Source: JBCCXL01 sp039191605 (lineage in GTDB: Bacteria > Acidobacteriota > Thermoanaerobaculia > Multivoradales > JAHZIX01). From it: a stretch of 64,000 nt of DNA. Within the stretch, counting starts at the first letter, position 1, and each line of letters begins with the position of its first letter. Of this stretch, positions 34,744-42,982 are shown piece by piece. Where the stretch lies: positions 62,001-126,000 of the forward strand of contig JBCCXL010000017.1 in NCBI GenBank assembly GCA_039191605.1. Reading direction: 5' to 3'. A program made the position numbers and the translations under genes. Under the pieces are notes generated by a model. That model made no database searches. It worked only from the letters and a program-made list of their open reading frames with translations, and had not been told where the DNA came from.

Positions 34744-37700
34744 ATGAAGCGACTTTTCATCGCTCTAGGCCTCGTCGGGGCTCTCTTCGCCGGGGATTAT
34801 GCCCTGGCGCAGAGCACCACGACCGGGTCGATTCAAGTGACCGTCGAGGATGAGTCCGGCGGCCGCTTGCCGGGTGTGACGGTGACCGCCTCCGCGGCGG
34901 ACGCCCTCGGTACCCGTACTGCGATCACCGATTCGAACGGTACCGCGACCCTCGCCGGCCTGCAGCCTTCCAGCCAGTACGTGGTGACCACCGCCCTCGA
35001 GGGCTTCAGCGGCACCCGGAACGAGAACGTGCTGGTTCGCGCCGGTCAGACCGCCCAGATCAACGCTGCCCTGCGGCTCTCCGCGGTGGAGGAAGAGCTG
35101 ATCGTTACCGCCGAGACGCCCATCGTGGACGTCACCAGCGCGGTGTCCGGTCAGGACATCACCCTCGAGCTCACCGAGTCCCTGCCTACCGGCCGCTCCT
35201 ACCAGAGCTACCTACAGCTGGTGCCCGGCGTGGCTCCGCCGGACCCGTCCTCCCAGGGTGGTAACCCCGCGGCCCGCTCCGGTCTGAACTACCGCGACAT
35301 CGGTGGTGACCTCGGCGTCTCCCGCGACAACTTCTACTACGTCGAGGGCATCGACGTGACCGATCCGGTGACCGGCACCTTCGGCGCCAACATGAACACC
35401 GAGATCATCCAGGAGCAGTCCGTGATCCTCGGCGGTATCCCCGCTGAGTACAAGGGCGCCCCCGGCCTCGTGTCCTCCGTGATCACCAAGAGCGGTGGTA
35501 ATAACTTCTCCGGTTCCGTCAACTACTACTTCCAGGATGACAGCCTGGTGGACGACAACGAGAACATCGCCGACGAGACCTTCTCCACCTTCGATACCGC
35601 CTTCACTCTCGGCGGCCCCATCGTTAAGGACAAGGCCTGGTTCTTCGGCTCCTTCCGCCGCACCGAGCGCGAGGTGGACGTCGCCAACCAGCAGACCGGT
35701 GAGTTCCTTCGTCCGGTGACCCAGGAGGCCGACCAGTGGTTCGGCAAGCTCTCCTGGACCCCCACCGACAACGGTCAGCTCTCCGCGACCTTCCTCAACG
35801 ATCCCCAGGAGCGCGATGGTTCCTTCGATAGCTCCACCCTCAACAACCGCGACACCCGTCGCGAGCAGGGCGGCGATCGCTTCATCATCGGCTACAACCA
35901 CGTCTTCGGCGCTCTCTATGTCGACGCCGCCTTCGGTGAGCACAGCGGTGAGGTCTCCGACTTCGCTCTGACCACCGACGCCCGCAACGACATCCTGTTC
36001 CGCGGTGAGGATCGTGGCACCTTCTCCCTCGAAGACGAGCAGCTCGGCTCCGCCGGCTTCAACATCGTCGACGAGCGCGACAACAGCTTCTGGCGCGCCT
36101 CTTTCTCCTACTTCGCGGATACCTCCTTCGGTGATCACACCATCAAGGGCGGCGTCGAGAACGAGGAGCATGAGAACTTCCGGAACCGCCTCACCCCTGG
36201 TGACGCAACCTACGACTCCATCGCGCTGCGCTACGGTGCGGTGACCGCCGGTGATCTGTCGACCAACGACTGGACCGACCTGCAGTTCGATCCCTTCAAC
36301 ACCAGTGACTTCGGCGGCTTCGTCGAGGCCGTGGACGCCAGCGGCAACCGCGACGCCATCTACGCTGCCCTCGACAGCAACGGTGACAACAGCCTGTCCC
36401 AGGACGAGGTGGCCGCCAACCTGGTGTTCGGCAGCACCGCCGGCAACCCCGACGGAAACTTCAACTACGACCGTACCCTGCAGAGCTCCGACGGTCCGCA
36501 GCTGACCTCTTCCGAGGGCCTGACCTACTACCTGCAGGACACCATCCAGTTCGGTCGCGCCACCGTCAACCTCGGTGTTCGCGCCGAGCGTTACGAGCAC
36601 TTCGCCACCACCGGTGAGAACATCTTCACCTTCGATTGGGAGTACGCTCCCCGTATCAGCGCGATCTACGACCTGACCGGTGACGGCAGCCAGAAGATCA
36701 GCGCCTACTACGGCCGCTACTACGATCCGGTGCGTAACAACCTGACCAACTTCGCCGGTACCCTGACGGGCGCCATCCGCGAGGAGCAGGTCTTCGTCGC
36801 TCCCGTAGGCGAGTGGATCACCTACCGTACCCGTGGCGGCCCATCCGTCCAGGACGCTTTCTTCGCGCCCACCACCAAGACTCCGTACACCGACGACCTG
36901 CAGTTCGGCTACCAGATCGATCTGGGCAACAGCATGAGCTTCGAGGTCAACCTCATCCGTCGTGAGACCCGCGACATCATTGAGGATTACGATCTCGGCC
37001 TGTACGCGGATCCCGCCGGCTACCCCGGCCCCATCGACGACCCCAACAGCCTGTTCCTCGGTCTGGACTACTTCGGCTATGACGCCGTGCCGGACTCCAA
37101 CTTCGTGATCGCCACCCTCGCCGGCGGCGAGCGCGATCGTGACGAGGTCGAGCTGGTCTTCCGTAAGCGCTTCTCCAACAACTGGCAGGCGCTGGTCTCC
37201 TACAACTGGGCCGACTCGGAAGGCAACACCAACTCCGACTCCAACGCTGACTTCCAGGGCGACGTGCTCTTCCTGGATCCCCGGGCTCCCAACCAGCTCG
37301 GCACCCAGCCTGGTCTCATCGAGAACCTGTTCAAGGCCGCCGCTTCCTATCGCTGGGACAACGGCATCCAGGTCGGCGGTACCTTCCGCTGGAACTCTGG
37401 CACCGTGGCCAGTGAGACCTTCCGTGCCTCCGCTCGTAACCTGCCGATCCGCGTTCTCAGCGGTGAAGAGTTCGAGTTCGCTGGCATCACCCGTCGCTGG
37501 CTCGCCCCGGGCGTGGTCGGTGCTCTGGAGAACCCGGATTGGTCGCAGCTCGACCTGCGTGTCCAGTACAACCGCGACTTCGGTCGCTTCGACGGCGAGT
37601 TCTTCCTCGACGTCTTCAACGTCTTCGACAACCAGGATGCGGTCCGTAACCAGGATCTCGTCGCCGGTGGTGAGGGTGTTGCGTTTGGCGACGGTCTGCA

Positions 37701-37749
37701 GTTCCTCGATCCCCGTCGCTACTTCCTCGGTGCGCGCCTCAGCTTCTGA
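34744..37749 (+). CDS. TonB-dependent receptor with carboxypeptidase-regulatory-like N-terminal domain
   Basis: A 1001-residue outer-membrane receptor. The signal peptide starts MKRLFIALGLVGALFAG. Residues about 25-115 are a carboxypeptidase-regulatory-like beta-sandwich (GSIQVTVEDESGGRLPGVTV). Then a plug domain (SLPTGRSYQSYLQLVPGVAP, AEYKGAPGLVSSVITKSGGN) and a 22-strand-type barrel ending in ARLSF with a C-terminal Phe. This architecture is typical of Acidobacteriota receptors for carbohydrates or other large substrates. A 12-residue EF-hand-like loop, DSNGDNSLSQDE, sits in an extracellular region (36373-36408). Codon use is biased to C/T-ending favoured codons, as in highly expressed genes. 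The longest frame starts at 34588, but ATG 34744 has GAGGAG and the signal peptide. A strong terminator follows. Confidence 0.93.
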   Translation: MKRLFIALGLVGALFAGDYALAQSTTTGSIQVTVEDESGGRLPGVTVTASAADALGTRTAITDSNGTATLAGLQPSSQYVVTTALEGFSGTRNENVLVRAGQTAQINAALRLSAVEEELIVTAETPIVDVTSAVSGQDITLELTESLPTGRSYQSYLQLVPGVAPPDPSSQGGNPAARSGLNYRDIGGDLGVSRDNFYYVEGIDVTDPVTGTFGANMNTEIIQEQSVILGGIPAEYKGAPGLVSSVITKSGGNNFSGSVNYYFQDDSLVDDNENIADETFSTFDTAFTLGGPIVKDKAWFFGSFRRTEREVDVANQQTGEFLRPVTQEADQWFGKLSWTPTDNGQLSATFLNDPQERDGSFDSSTLNNRDTRREQGGDRFIIGYNHVFGALYVDAAFGEHSGEVSDFALTTDARNDILFRGEDRGTFSLEDEQLGSAGFNIVDERDNSFWRASFSYFADTSFGDHTIKGGVENEEHENFRNRLTPGDATYDSIALRYGAVTAGDLSTNDWTDLQFDPFNTSDFGGFVEAVDASGNRDAIYAALDSNGDNSLSQDEVAANLVFGSTAGNPDGNFNYDRTLQSSDGPQLTSSEGLTYYLQDTIQFGRATVNLGVRAERYEHFATTGENIFTFDWEYAPRISAIYDLTGDGSQKISAYYGRYYDPVRNNLTNFAGTLTGAIREEQVFVAPVGEWITYRTRGGPSVQDAFFAPTTKTPYTDDLQFGYQIDLGNSMSFEVNLIRRETRDIIEDYDLGLYADPAGYPGPIDDPNSLFLGLDYFGYDAVPDSNFVIATLAGGERDRDEVELVFRKRFSNNWQALVSYNWADSEGNTNSDSNADFQGDVLFLDPRAPNQLGTQPGLIENLFKAAASYRWDNGIQVGGTFRWNSGTVASETFRASARNLPIRVLSGEEFEFAGITRRWLAPGVVGALENPDWSQLDLRVQYNRDFGRFDGEFFLDVFNVFDNQDAVRNQDLVAGGEGVAFGDGLQFLDPRRYFLGARLSF

Positions 37750-37797
37750 TCTGAGCCGCGAATTGAGGAATCCCCGTCGCCTCGGCGGCGGAGATGG

Positions 37798-37827
37798 AAA
37801 AGGGCCCCTTCGAGGGGCCCTTTTTTA
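37798..37827 (+). terminator. Intrinsic terminator of the TonB receptor gene
   Basis: AAAAGGGCCCC (37798-37808), a TTCGA loop and GGGGCCCTTTT (37814-37824) form an 11-bp stem running into TTTTTT (37821-37826). This is a strong rho-independent terminator and could also act on the opposite strand because of the A run. Confidence 0.92.
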
Positions 37828-37986
37828 TTGCCCGGGAGATTCCCGCTCTGCGCTCTTTTGGGTGGGTGGTAGCTTCCCCCACCTTGCTATATCTGTCAGA
37901 GGGTGGGGGACCGAGCGGGGGATTTCTTCCTCCCGCCCCGTCACCACCAGCCTTTCTTCTTAGCGACCCTCCCTCACCCACCGCCC

Positions 37987-38035
37987 AAAAAAAGAGAGGG
38001 CCGAGGGGAGAGATTTCTCCCTCCTCCCGGCCCTC
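37987..38035 (-). terminator. Intrinsic terminator of the small barrel gene
   Basis: On the minus strand GAGGGCCG (complement of 38028-38035) pairs with CGGCCCTC (complement of 37996-38003), with an inner stem, and is followed by CTTTTTTT (complement of 37987-37993). It lies just after the stop at 38051. Confidence 0.85.
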
Positions 38036-38050
38036 GAAGCGGCGGCTAAG

Positions 38051-38728
38051 TCAGCTACCCAGCCGCCAGCCAAAGGCAAGAGAGAAATCCCCCTCCAGCT
38101 CGCGATCGATTTGCTGCTGGATCGGGATCCCGAAGATGTCGCCATCGGTGGTCAGCTGAATGCGCTCGGCGAAGCGGCGGCGGTACTCCCCCCGCAGATA
38201 GAAGCGTTTGCCGAAGGAGACGTCGAGGCCGAGGCCGACATGACCGGTGACGCTGGACTCGCTCTCGTCCTGAATCCTTCGGTCGACCTCGAAGCGGCCC
38301 CAGCCGGCGCCGGCAAAGCCGAAGAGCTCGAAACGTCCCCGCTGGGCCAGGACCCGGCGAATGGAGAGGTCCACCAGGTCGTATTCCAGCGGGTCGAGGC
38401 CGGTGCCGGAGGCGCGGGTGTAAGAGATCTCCGAGGACCACAGGGGCGAGAACTCACGGATCGCCCGCACGCCGACGGAGCTCTCGTAGTCGCTGCCGTT
38501 CTCGCCATCGGTGACGGAGAAGCTGATCAGGAAGAGCTCGGCGCGCCACGGGCCGTAGCGCTCCGGTCGATCGTGATCGACGGCGGCCTGGGTATTCGCC
38601 TCGGTGTCAGCCGGAGCTGGGCCAGGGAGAGCGAACCCAGCGGCGGGGGAGAGAAGGCAGAGAGCGCCGACCAAGAGGGCCGGTAGCCGATGAGCTGCAA
38701 CGCGGGGAAGAGAGAAAAAACGGGGCAT
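38051..38728 (-). CDS. Secreted outer-membrane beta-barrel-like protein
   Basis: A 225-residue exported protein with a signal peptide (core LPALLVGALCLLSPAAGFAL) and a strand-rich mature part: WRAELFLISFSVTD, SVGVRAIREFSPLWSSEISY, FELFGFAGAGWGRFEVD, TGHVGLGLDVSFGKRFYLR and FSLAFGWRLGS at the C terminus. The alternating pattern suggests an eight-stranded barrel of OmpA/OmpW size. It does not clearly match the barrel at 1498-2133 in sequence but has the same overall plan. It is transcribed towards the TonB receptor gene and ends in its own terminator. No specific function can be assigned. Confidence 0.75.
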   Translation of the reverse strand: MPRFFSLPRVAAHRLPALLVGALCLLSPAAGFALPGPAPADTEANTQAAVDHDRPERYGPWRAELFLISFSVTDGENGSDYESSVGVRAIREFSPLWSSEISYTRASGTGLDPLEYDLVDLSIRRVLAQRGRFELFGFAGAGWGRFEVDRRIQDESESSVTGHVGLGLDVSFGKRFYLRGEYRRRFAERIQLTTDGDIFGIPIQQQIDRELEGDFSLAFGWRLGS

Positions 38729-39169
38729 ATCGAATCCTCCGGTAGGGTCTTAGCGTGAGCGGCTGCCGTAGAAGGTGCCGCGACGGTGATGCCCTCCCTT
38801 AGCGCAAGGCCTATGCCTACCTTTGGAAGCTCTCTTCTTAGGTTCTTTCTGGCGATTTGCTCCTTCGTTTCAGCGTGTTTTGGCTGGCCTTTGCGGAACG
38901 CTAAAGGTTTCTCAAGTGTTAGATTTGATGAGGCTTATAAGCGGAAGGAAGCCTTGGGGGTTAGCGCCGGGAGGCATCTTTCCAACTCCCACTGAGGCAG
39001 AGCTCTGCCGCCCTCTCGCCCTTGTCCGATTCACGGACAGGTGTTCGTTCTCTCGGCCTCCCGTACGAAAAAACAAACGCTCCGCCGGATGGCGGAGCGT
39101 TCAAGAAAGTGGCCTGAGTCGATGAGGCCGAACCGGGTTGCTAGCTTATTAGGGCGCTAGCTTGTCGGG
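38729..39169. other. Intergenic region with a lower-GC pocket
   Basis: 441 bases. From about 38820 to 38960 the sequence is clearly less GC-rich than its surroundings (for example TTAGGTTCTTTCTGGCGATT). Two short plus-strand frames (38786-38995, 38823-39125) cross it without recognisable features. The terminator for the minus-strand gene at 39170 lies at 39067-39101. Confidence 0.4.
39067..39101 (-). terminator. Intrinsic terminator of the protease-lipase gene
   Basis: On the minus strand AACGCTCCGCC, ATCC and GGCGGAGCGTT form an 11-bp perfect stem followed by TGTTTTTT. It is 69 bases downstream of the stop at 39170. Confidence 0.93.
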
Positions 39170-41794
39170 TTAGCTGGGAAGCTCAGCTCCTTCCGGATCG
39201 AGGATCCACTCCAGATCCTGGCAGCGTAGGGTCTGCTCGTCGATTCGCCTGCGCAGGCCCTCGATGGCCTCGGTCGCCTCCGGGCTTTCTAGATCGAGCT
39301 CCGGCGTCTCCCGCAGGGCGGGCTGTCCGGCGGTCTCGAGCTCGAGGCTGTCTAGAGAGAGGGGCTCCAGCTCGTCGGTGTGGCCGTCCCGCAGCAGATC
39401 CTCGACGGCGCGAATGATGTGCCGGTCGGTCATCTGCATCGCGTGGCGCTTGCCTCGGCTCTCGTAGAGGGCCCCGAGGCCTTCCACCGCCGCTGCCCGC
39501 AGAGGCACCGTGTCGTCTCCCGGTCCGATCTTTGGCCCAGCGGTAATTCTTCCCCGAGAGTCCAGCACCGCGCTATCGATGGTGGAGTGAATTCGGCTGA
39601 CGATGCCCGTGGTTCTCGGCAGCAGGGGAGAGCGCAGCAGCTCGCGGCCCAGGCTGAGAGATTCCGTCAGCCAGCGCTGCAGCGGGCGAAAGCCGTGATC
39701 CCAGGTCTGGCCCGAGTGGAGGGGCTGAGGAGAGGGGAAGAGCTCGGGGTTCGGCAGCATCGCCAGCAGGCCCGGCAGGGATTGGGCGAGGCGGCCGAAG
39801 TCGTCGACGTCGTCGTGGCGGGAGATCTTGGCCAGGGTGCGGAAGGTGGGATGGGTGCCGAGGAGGGCCTTGACCACCGAGAAGGAGCCGCCGAGGGGGG
39901 AGCCCACCAGCACCGCGCTCTCCACTCGGTCCTGCCACCGCGGGTGGCGCAGGGCGTAATTGGCGGCCACCAGGCCGCCCATGGAGTGGGCGACGATGGC
40001 GAAGCGCCGGCCGCTGTGGGCGGCGGCGCGCTCTTCGATGAAGGCCGCTAGCTGATCGGCGGCGATATTCAGGGACTTGCGCCAATCGTAGGAGAAGGAA
40101 TGCACGGCAAAGCCCTTGCCCTGCCATCGGCGCCGGGCGGCGCGGTAGGCGAGGCTGAGATGACCGTCGGCCCCGATGCGCAAATGGCTGCGCTGATCCG
40201 TTTCACCGTCGTCCGCCAGGGAGAGCCGCTCCGCTACGTTGCCTCCGGCGAAGGCCAGGGGATTGAGCCACAGCCTGGACCCGGAGCCGTAGCGCCGCGC
40301 CAGGTGCCCGCCCATGATGCCGTGGAGATAGAGGATCTCCGGTAGGGAAGGGTCGGGATCGGGGGAGCCGAAGAGGGATTCTTCGACGCTCAGGGCGTTG
40401 CCATAGGCGTGCTGAAGATCCTGAATCGTCTCCTCCGCCTGCTGGGCGCCGAGATAGCGAACCAGGCGTCCGCGAGTTCCCGCTTCATCCCGCAGCAGGG
40501 CTTCAAAGATCTCTCGGTCCTGTCGCGTTTCGACCCACTCCCAGTCTGGGACCCCTTCGGAGGGGGCGCTCTTCGTTCCGCTGCTTTCTGGGCCGACGGC
40601 TGACGGGGTGCCGCTTTCCGGATCGCTTTTCGCATCCTCCCCAGAGGGCGGAATCACTGGCGCCGGATCCGCCTGGACCCACAAATGCGCCCAGGTCGGT
40701 TCTTGGCTCTCTCCTTCAGGGGAGTCACCGCCTGAGTCACTGGCGGGATCGCTCAACTGGACCCCCGATTCCTGCACCACCGGATCCCTCGCCAGCTCCC
40801 AGGCCGGGACGGCGAAGTTGGCGTCGAGATAGCGGCCCGCAAAGTGCAGCGCTACGACCTCTCCGGTGTTGACGTCGATCACCGCCGAACCGGAATTGCC
40901 GCCGAGGGTGGAGGCATCGTGGGTGAGGGCTCGTACCGAATTCCCATAGGAGCTGATCTCGCGGTAGTCGGTGATCGTGCCCGGCTGCAGCCGCTTGCGG
41001 TCGAAGACGTTGTGGAAGATGCGCTGCTGAAGGTGGTAGGGGTTGAAGCTGCTGCGGGCGGGGTAGCCAATGATGGCGATCTCGCGGAACTCCAGCTCTT
41101 CCGGTTCGGCGCTGGCGAGGGTGAGGGCGGGTCGCTGGGCCAGACCATCGACTCTGAGCAGGGCGCAATCCCAATAGGGGTGAATGAAGACGATGTCCGT
41201 GATGGTCAGCGGCTGGGCCTGGCTCTGGCCGCCGACCTCCTGCTTTAGATCCAGCTCCGGCTCGTAGCCCGGGCGAAAGCTCAGCCCTTCTTGTCCCAGG
41301 CCGCTGCTGAAGATCTCCGCCACGTGACGATTGGTCATCAGCAGCCCGCCGCCAACGTGGAATCCGGTGCCGGCGAAGGGGATCTGGGGGTGATTGGGAA
41401 CGTCGATTCGTCCGACGCCGGGGATCACCGCCTCCAGCCGATCTTTGATTGGGGCGTCGCCAAAATGCGCCCACAGCGGGTCGTTGGCGCGGAAGCTGTC
41501 GTTGTGGATATCGAAGACCGGCCGCTCCGCCGGCAGGATAATCGCCTCTAGCGCCGGCACCTCTTCGGGCCGCGGGGCTTCTCCCTGCTGAATCCGCTCG
41601 AAGCCTTTGAAGGCCAGCTCCAGCTCCCGCTCGTCCACCGCCGTCCTCGCCAGGCGGTCTGGATCCAGCAGCTCGATGCCCGGGCCGACGCCTTCCAGGG
41701 CGCCGCTCAGGCCCGGGCGCCGCTGGAGAAGCGACTCTACTTGGCTTTGGATCTGCTTTTCGTGGGGTACCTTGTCCTTCGGTTCTGCCGCCAT
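39170..41794 (-). CDS. Trypsin-like serine protease fused to an alpha/beta-hydrolase (lipase-like)
   Basis: An 874-residue protein without signal peptide or membrane segment, so it is expected to be cytosolic. Residues 1-100 are helical and unrecognised. Residues about 135-335 form a chymotrypsin-fold protease with the triad H157 (MTNRHVAEIF), D209 (YWDCALLRVD) and S301 (LGGNSGSAV). A disordered acidic linker spans about 345-420. Residues about 480-800 form a lipase-type alpha/beta-hydrolase: LYLHGIMGG, nucleophile S604 (VAHSMGGLVA), PGDDTVPL (D760/761) and a C-terminal His (784 or 792), like LCAT/PGAP1 enzymes. The C-terminal 70 residues are acidic and helical. Both active sites look complete. 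Cytosolic protease plus lipase in one chain resembles bacterial conflict-system effectors, an inference that needs testing. Confidence 0.85.
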   Translation of the reverse strand: MAAEPKDKVPHEKQIQSQVESLLQRRPGLSGALEGVGPGIELLDPDRLARTAVDERELELAFKGFERIQQGEAPRPEEVPALEAIILPAERPVFDIHNDSFRANDPLWAHFGDAPIKDRLEAVIPGVGRIDVPNHPQIPFAGTGFHVGGGLLMTNRHVAEIFSSGLGQEGLSFRPGYEPELDLKQEVGGQSQAQPLTITDIVFIHPYWDCALLRVDGLAQRPALTLASAEPEELEFREIAIIGYPARSSFNPYHLQQRIFHNVFDRKRLQPGTITDYREISSYGNSVRALTHDASTLGGNSGSAVIDVNTGEVVALHFAGRYLDANFAVPAWELARDPVVQESGVQLSDPASDSGGDSPEGESQEPTWAHLWVQADPAPVIPPSGEDAKSDPESGTPSAVGPESSGTKSAPSEGVPDWEWVETRQDREIFEALLRDEAGTRGRLVRYLGAQQAEETIQDLQHAYGNALSVEESLFGSPDPDPSLPEILYLHGIMGGHLARRYGSGSRLWLNPLAFAGGNVAERLSLADDGETDQRSHLRIGADGHLSLAYRAARRRWQGKGFAVHSFSYDWRKSLNIAADQLAAFIEERAAAHSGRRFAIVAHSMGGLVAANYALRHPRWQDRVESAVLVGSPLGGSFSVVKALLGTHPTFRTLAKISRHDDVDDFGRLAQSLPGLLAMLPNPELFPSPQPLHSGQTWDHGFRPLQRWLTESLSLGRELLRSPLLPRTTGIVSRIHSTIDSAVLDSRGRITAGPKIGPGDDTVPLRAAAVEGLGALYESRGKRHAMQMTDRHIIRAVEDLLRDGHTDELEPLSLDSLELETAGQPALRETPELDLESPEATEAIEGLRRRIDEQTLRCQDLEWILDPEGAELPS

Positions 41795-42246
41795 ATCGTC
41801 TCTCCGGGGGTGAGGTCGGTTGGGGTTTCATTCCTTAGACGGACCCAAGGGCCGAGTTTTTTGGTGCCGTGAAGCACCGATCTCTCTTTAGCTAGCGGGA
41901 ATCAGCATAGCGCAGGCTCATCAGGAGATGTGAAAGTACTGATTTGCTGGCAGCGCTCTACCGGTACCGCCTGGAATATGTTGCCGTGATGGCAATTTGT
42001 AGTCTGGGGGCGAGACAGCGGGAGGGAACGGAAGGCTGTTAAGCTGACCCAGTGGCTGAGCAGGCACCTAGGCAAACACAGCCCTGGCCGCCGAGCTGGG
42101 CCTCGTGGGGAGCCCCGCTGATTTCTGTTCGCTGCCAAACTCCTCGGGCGCTCCCTCGAAACTTCCGGATCCGCTGATTCTGTTCTCGCGAACCACTCCT
42201 CAACGGCGGGTGCTTCCTCCCTCCGAGCCATCCGCAGGATTTGCTT
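41795..42246. other. Divergent intergenic region
   Basis: 452 bases between the minus-strand protease-lipase gene and the plus-strand NUDIX gene. No gene or strong hairpin is evident. It must carry promoters for both; AAGGAATGAAACC-like purine-rich sequence is absent before the protease start, which has GGAGAGACGAT. The NUDIX start has GCAGGAT at 42233-42239. Confidence 0.4.
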
Positions 42247-42861
42247 ATGTCCACTCCCTCCTCCAGCTCTCCCTCCGCCCCCCCCGAAGCCAGCTGGCTG
42301 CAGCAGCTGCGCCACGTCCTGGCCTCCCCTCCGCCCCATCGGCTGCCGCCGGGGGAGGGTAAGGTAGCGGCGGTCTTGGTGCCCCTCTACGTCGATGCCG
42401 GCGAGCTGTGGACTCTGCTTACCCGCCGCGCCGACGATCTGCCGACCCACAAGAGCCAGATCGCCTTTCCCGGCGGCAACTCCCAGCCGGGGGAAGACTC
42501 CTGGGATACCGCCCTGCGGGAAGCGGAAGAAGAGATCGGCCTGCCCCCCGTCACCGCCCTGCGCCTCGGCACTCTGGACGAGGGCAAGACCCCCAGCGGC
42601 TTTCGAATCGTCCCCTGCGTTGCCGCCATTCCCAAGGAGTTCCGCGCCCGGCTGCAGTCCCGAGAGATCGCCGAAGTCTTCCCCGTGCCCCTCTCCGCCT
42701 TCGCCAATCCCCGATTGGTGGAAGATCGAGAGGTAGTTCTCGACGGCCAGACTCGGGAGCTGCGGGTTTACCACGTCGGCTCGAGGCAGATTTGGGGATT
42801 GACCGCCCGGGTGCTGCAGAACCTGCTGCAGCGAATCGGCCTGGAGTCGGCCCAGGGCTGA
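42247..42861 (+). CDS. CoA pyrophosphatase-type NUDIX hydrolase
   Basis: A 204-residue cytosolic enzyme. The subgroup signature LTRRADDLPTHKSQIAFPGG precedes the NUDIX box, which runs from GGNSQPGEDSWDTALREAEE to EIGLPP. This combination is typical of coenzyme A diphosphatases (NudL/YeaB type), which split CoA and its oxidised or acylated forms to 3',5'-ADP and phosphopantetheine derivatives. The frame could start at TTG 42241; I use ATG 42247, where a Ser/Pro-rich leader begins. It is followed 121 bases later by the first photolyase gene on the same strand. The annotation as CoA-specific comes from the motif and not from direct evidence. Confidence 0.88.
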   Translation: MSTPSSSSPSAPPEASWLQQLRHVLASPPPHRLPPGEGKVAAVLVPLYVDAGELWTLLTRRADDLPTHKSQIAFPGGNSQPGEDSWDTALREAEEEIGLPPVTALRLGTLDEGKTPSGFRIVPCVAAIPKEFRARLQSREIAEVFPVPLSAFANPRLVEDREVVLDGQTRELRVYHVGSRQIWGLTARVLQNLLQRIGLESAQG

Positions 42862-42982
42862 AGTTCCGATCGCTCTTGTCACGCGGGCCTCGATGTTGAG
42901 GGTGTAAGTCCGAACGAGGAGCTGATGCTCTTCCGAGGAGGAGCGCAGCGTCCATTCTCCCGGCAGTGGCGAACACTTGCCC

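Larger units (their letters stand above)
37750..38050. other. Convergent intergenic region with two terminators
   Basis: 301 bases between two genes that converge. It holds one terminator for each strand (37798-37827 and 37987-38035). No gene is evident in the middle portion. Confidence 0.6.

Noticed and set aside
35212..36600. 462-codon frame on the minus strand within the TonB receptor gene
   Set aside because: It is the antisense of a highly biased coding sequence, with Val/Gly/Ala/Glu-rich composition and no domain.
38786..39125. Two short plus-strand frames in the gap after the small barrel gene
   Set aside because: No binding site, no recognisable feature and overlapping each other.
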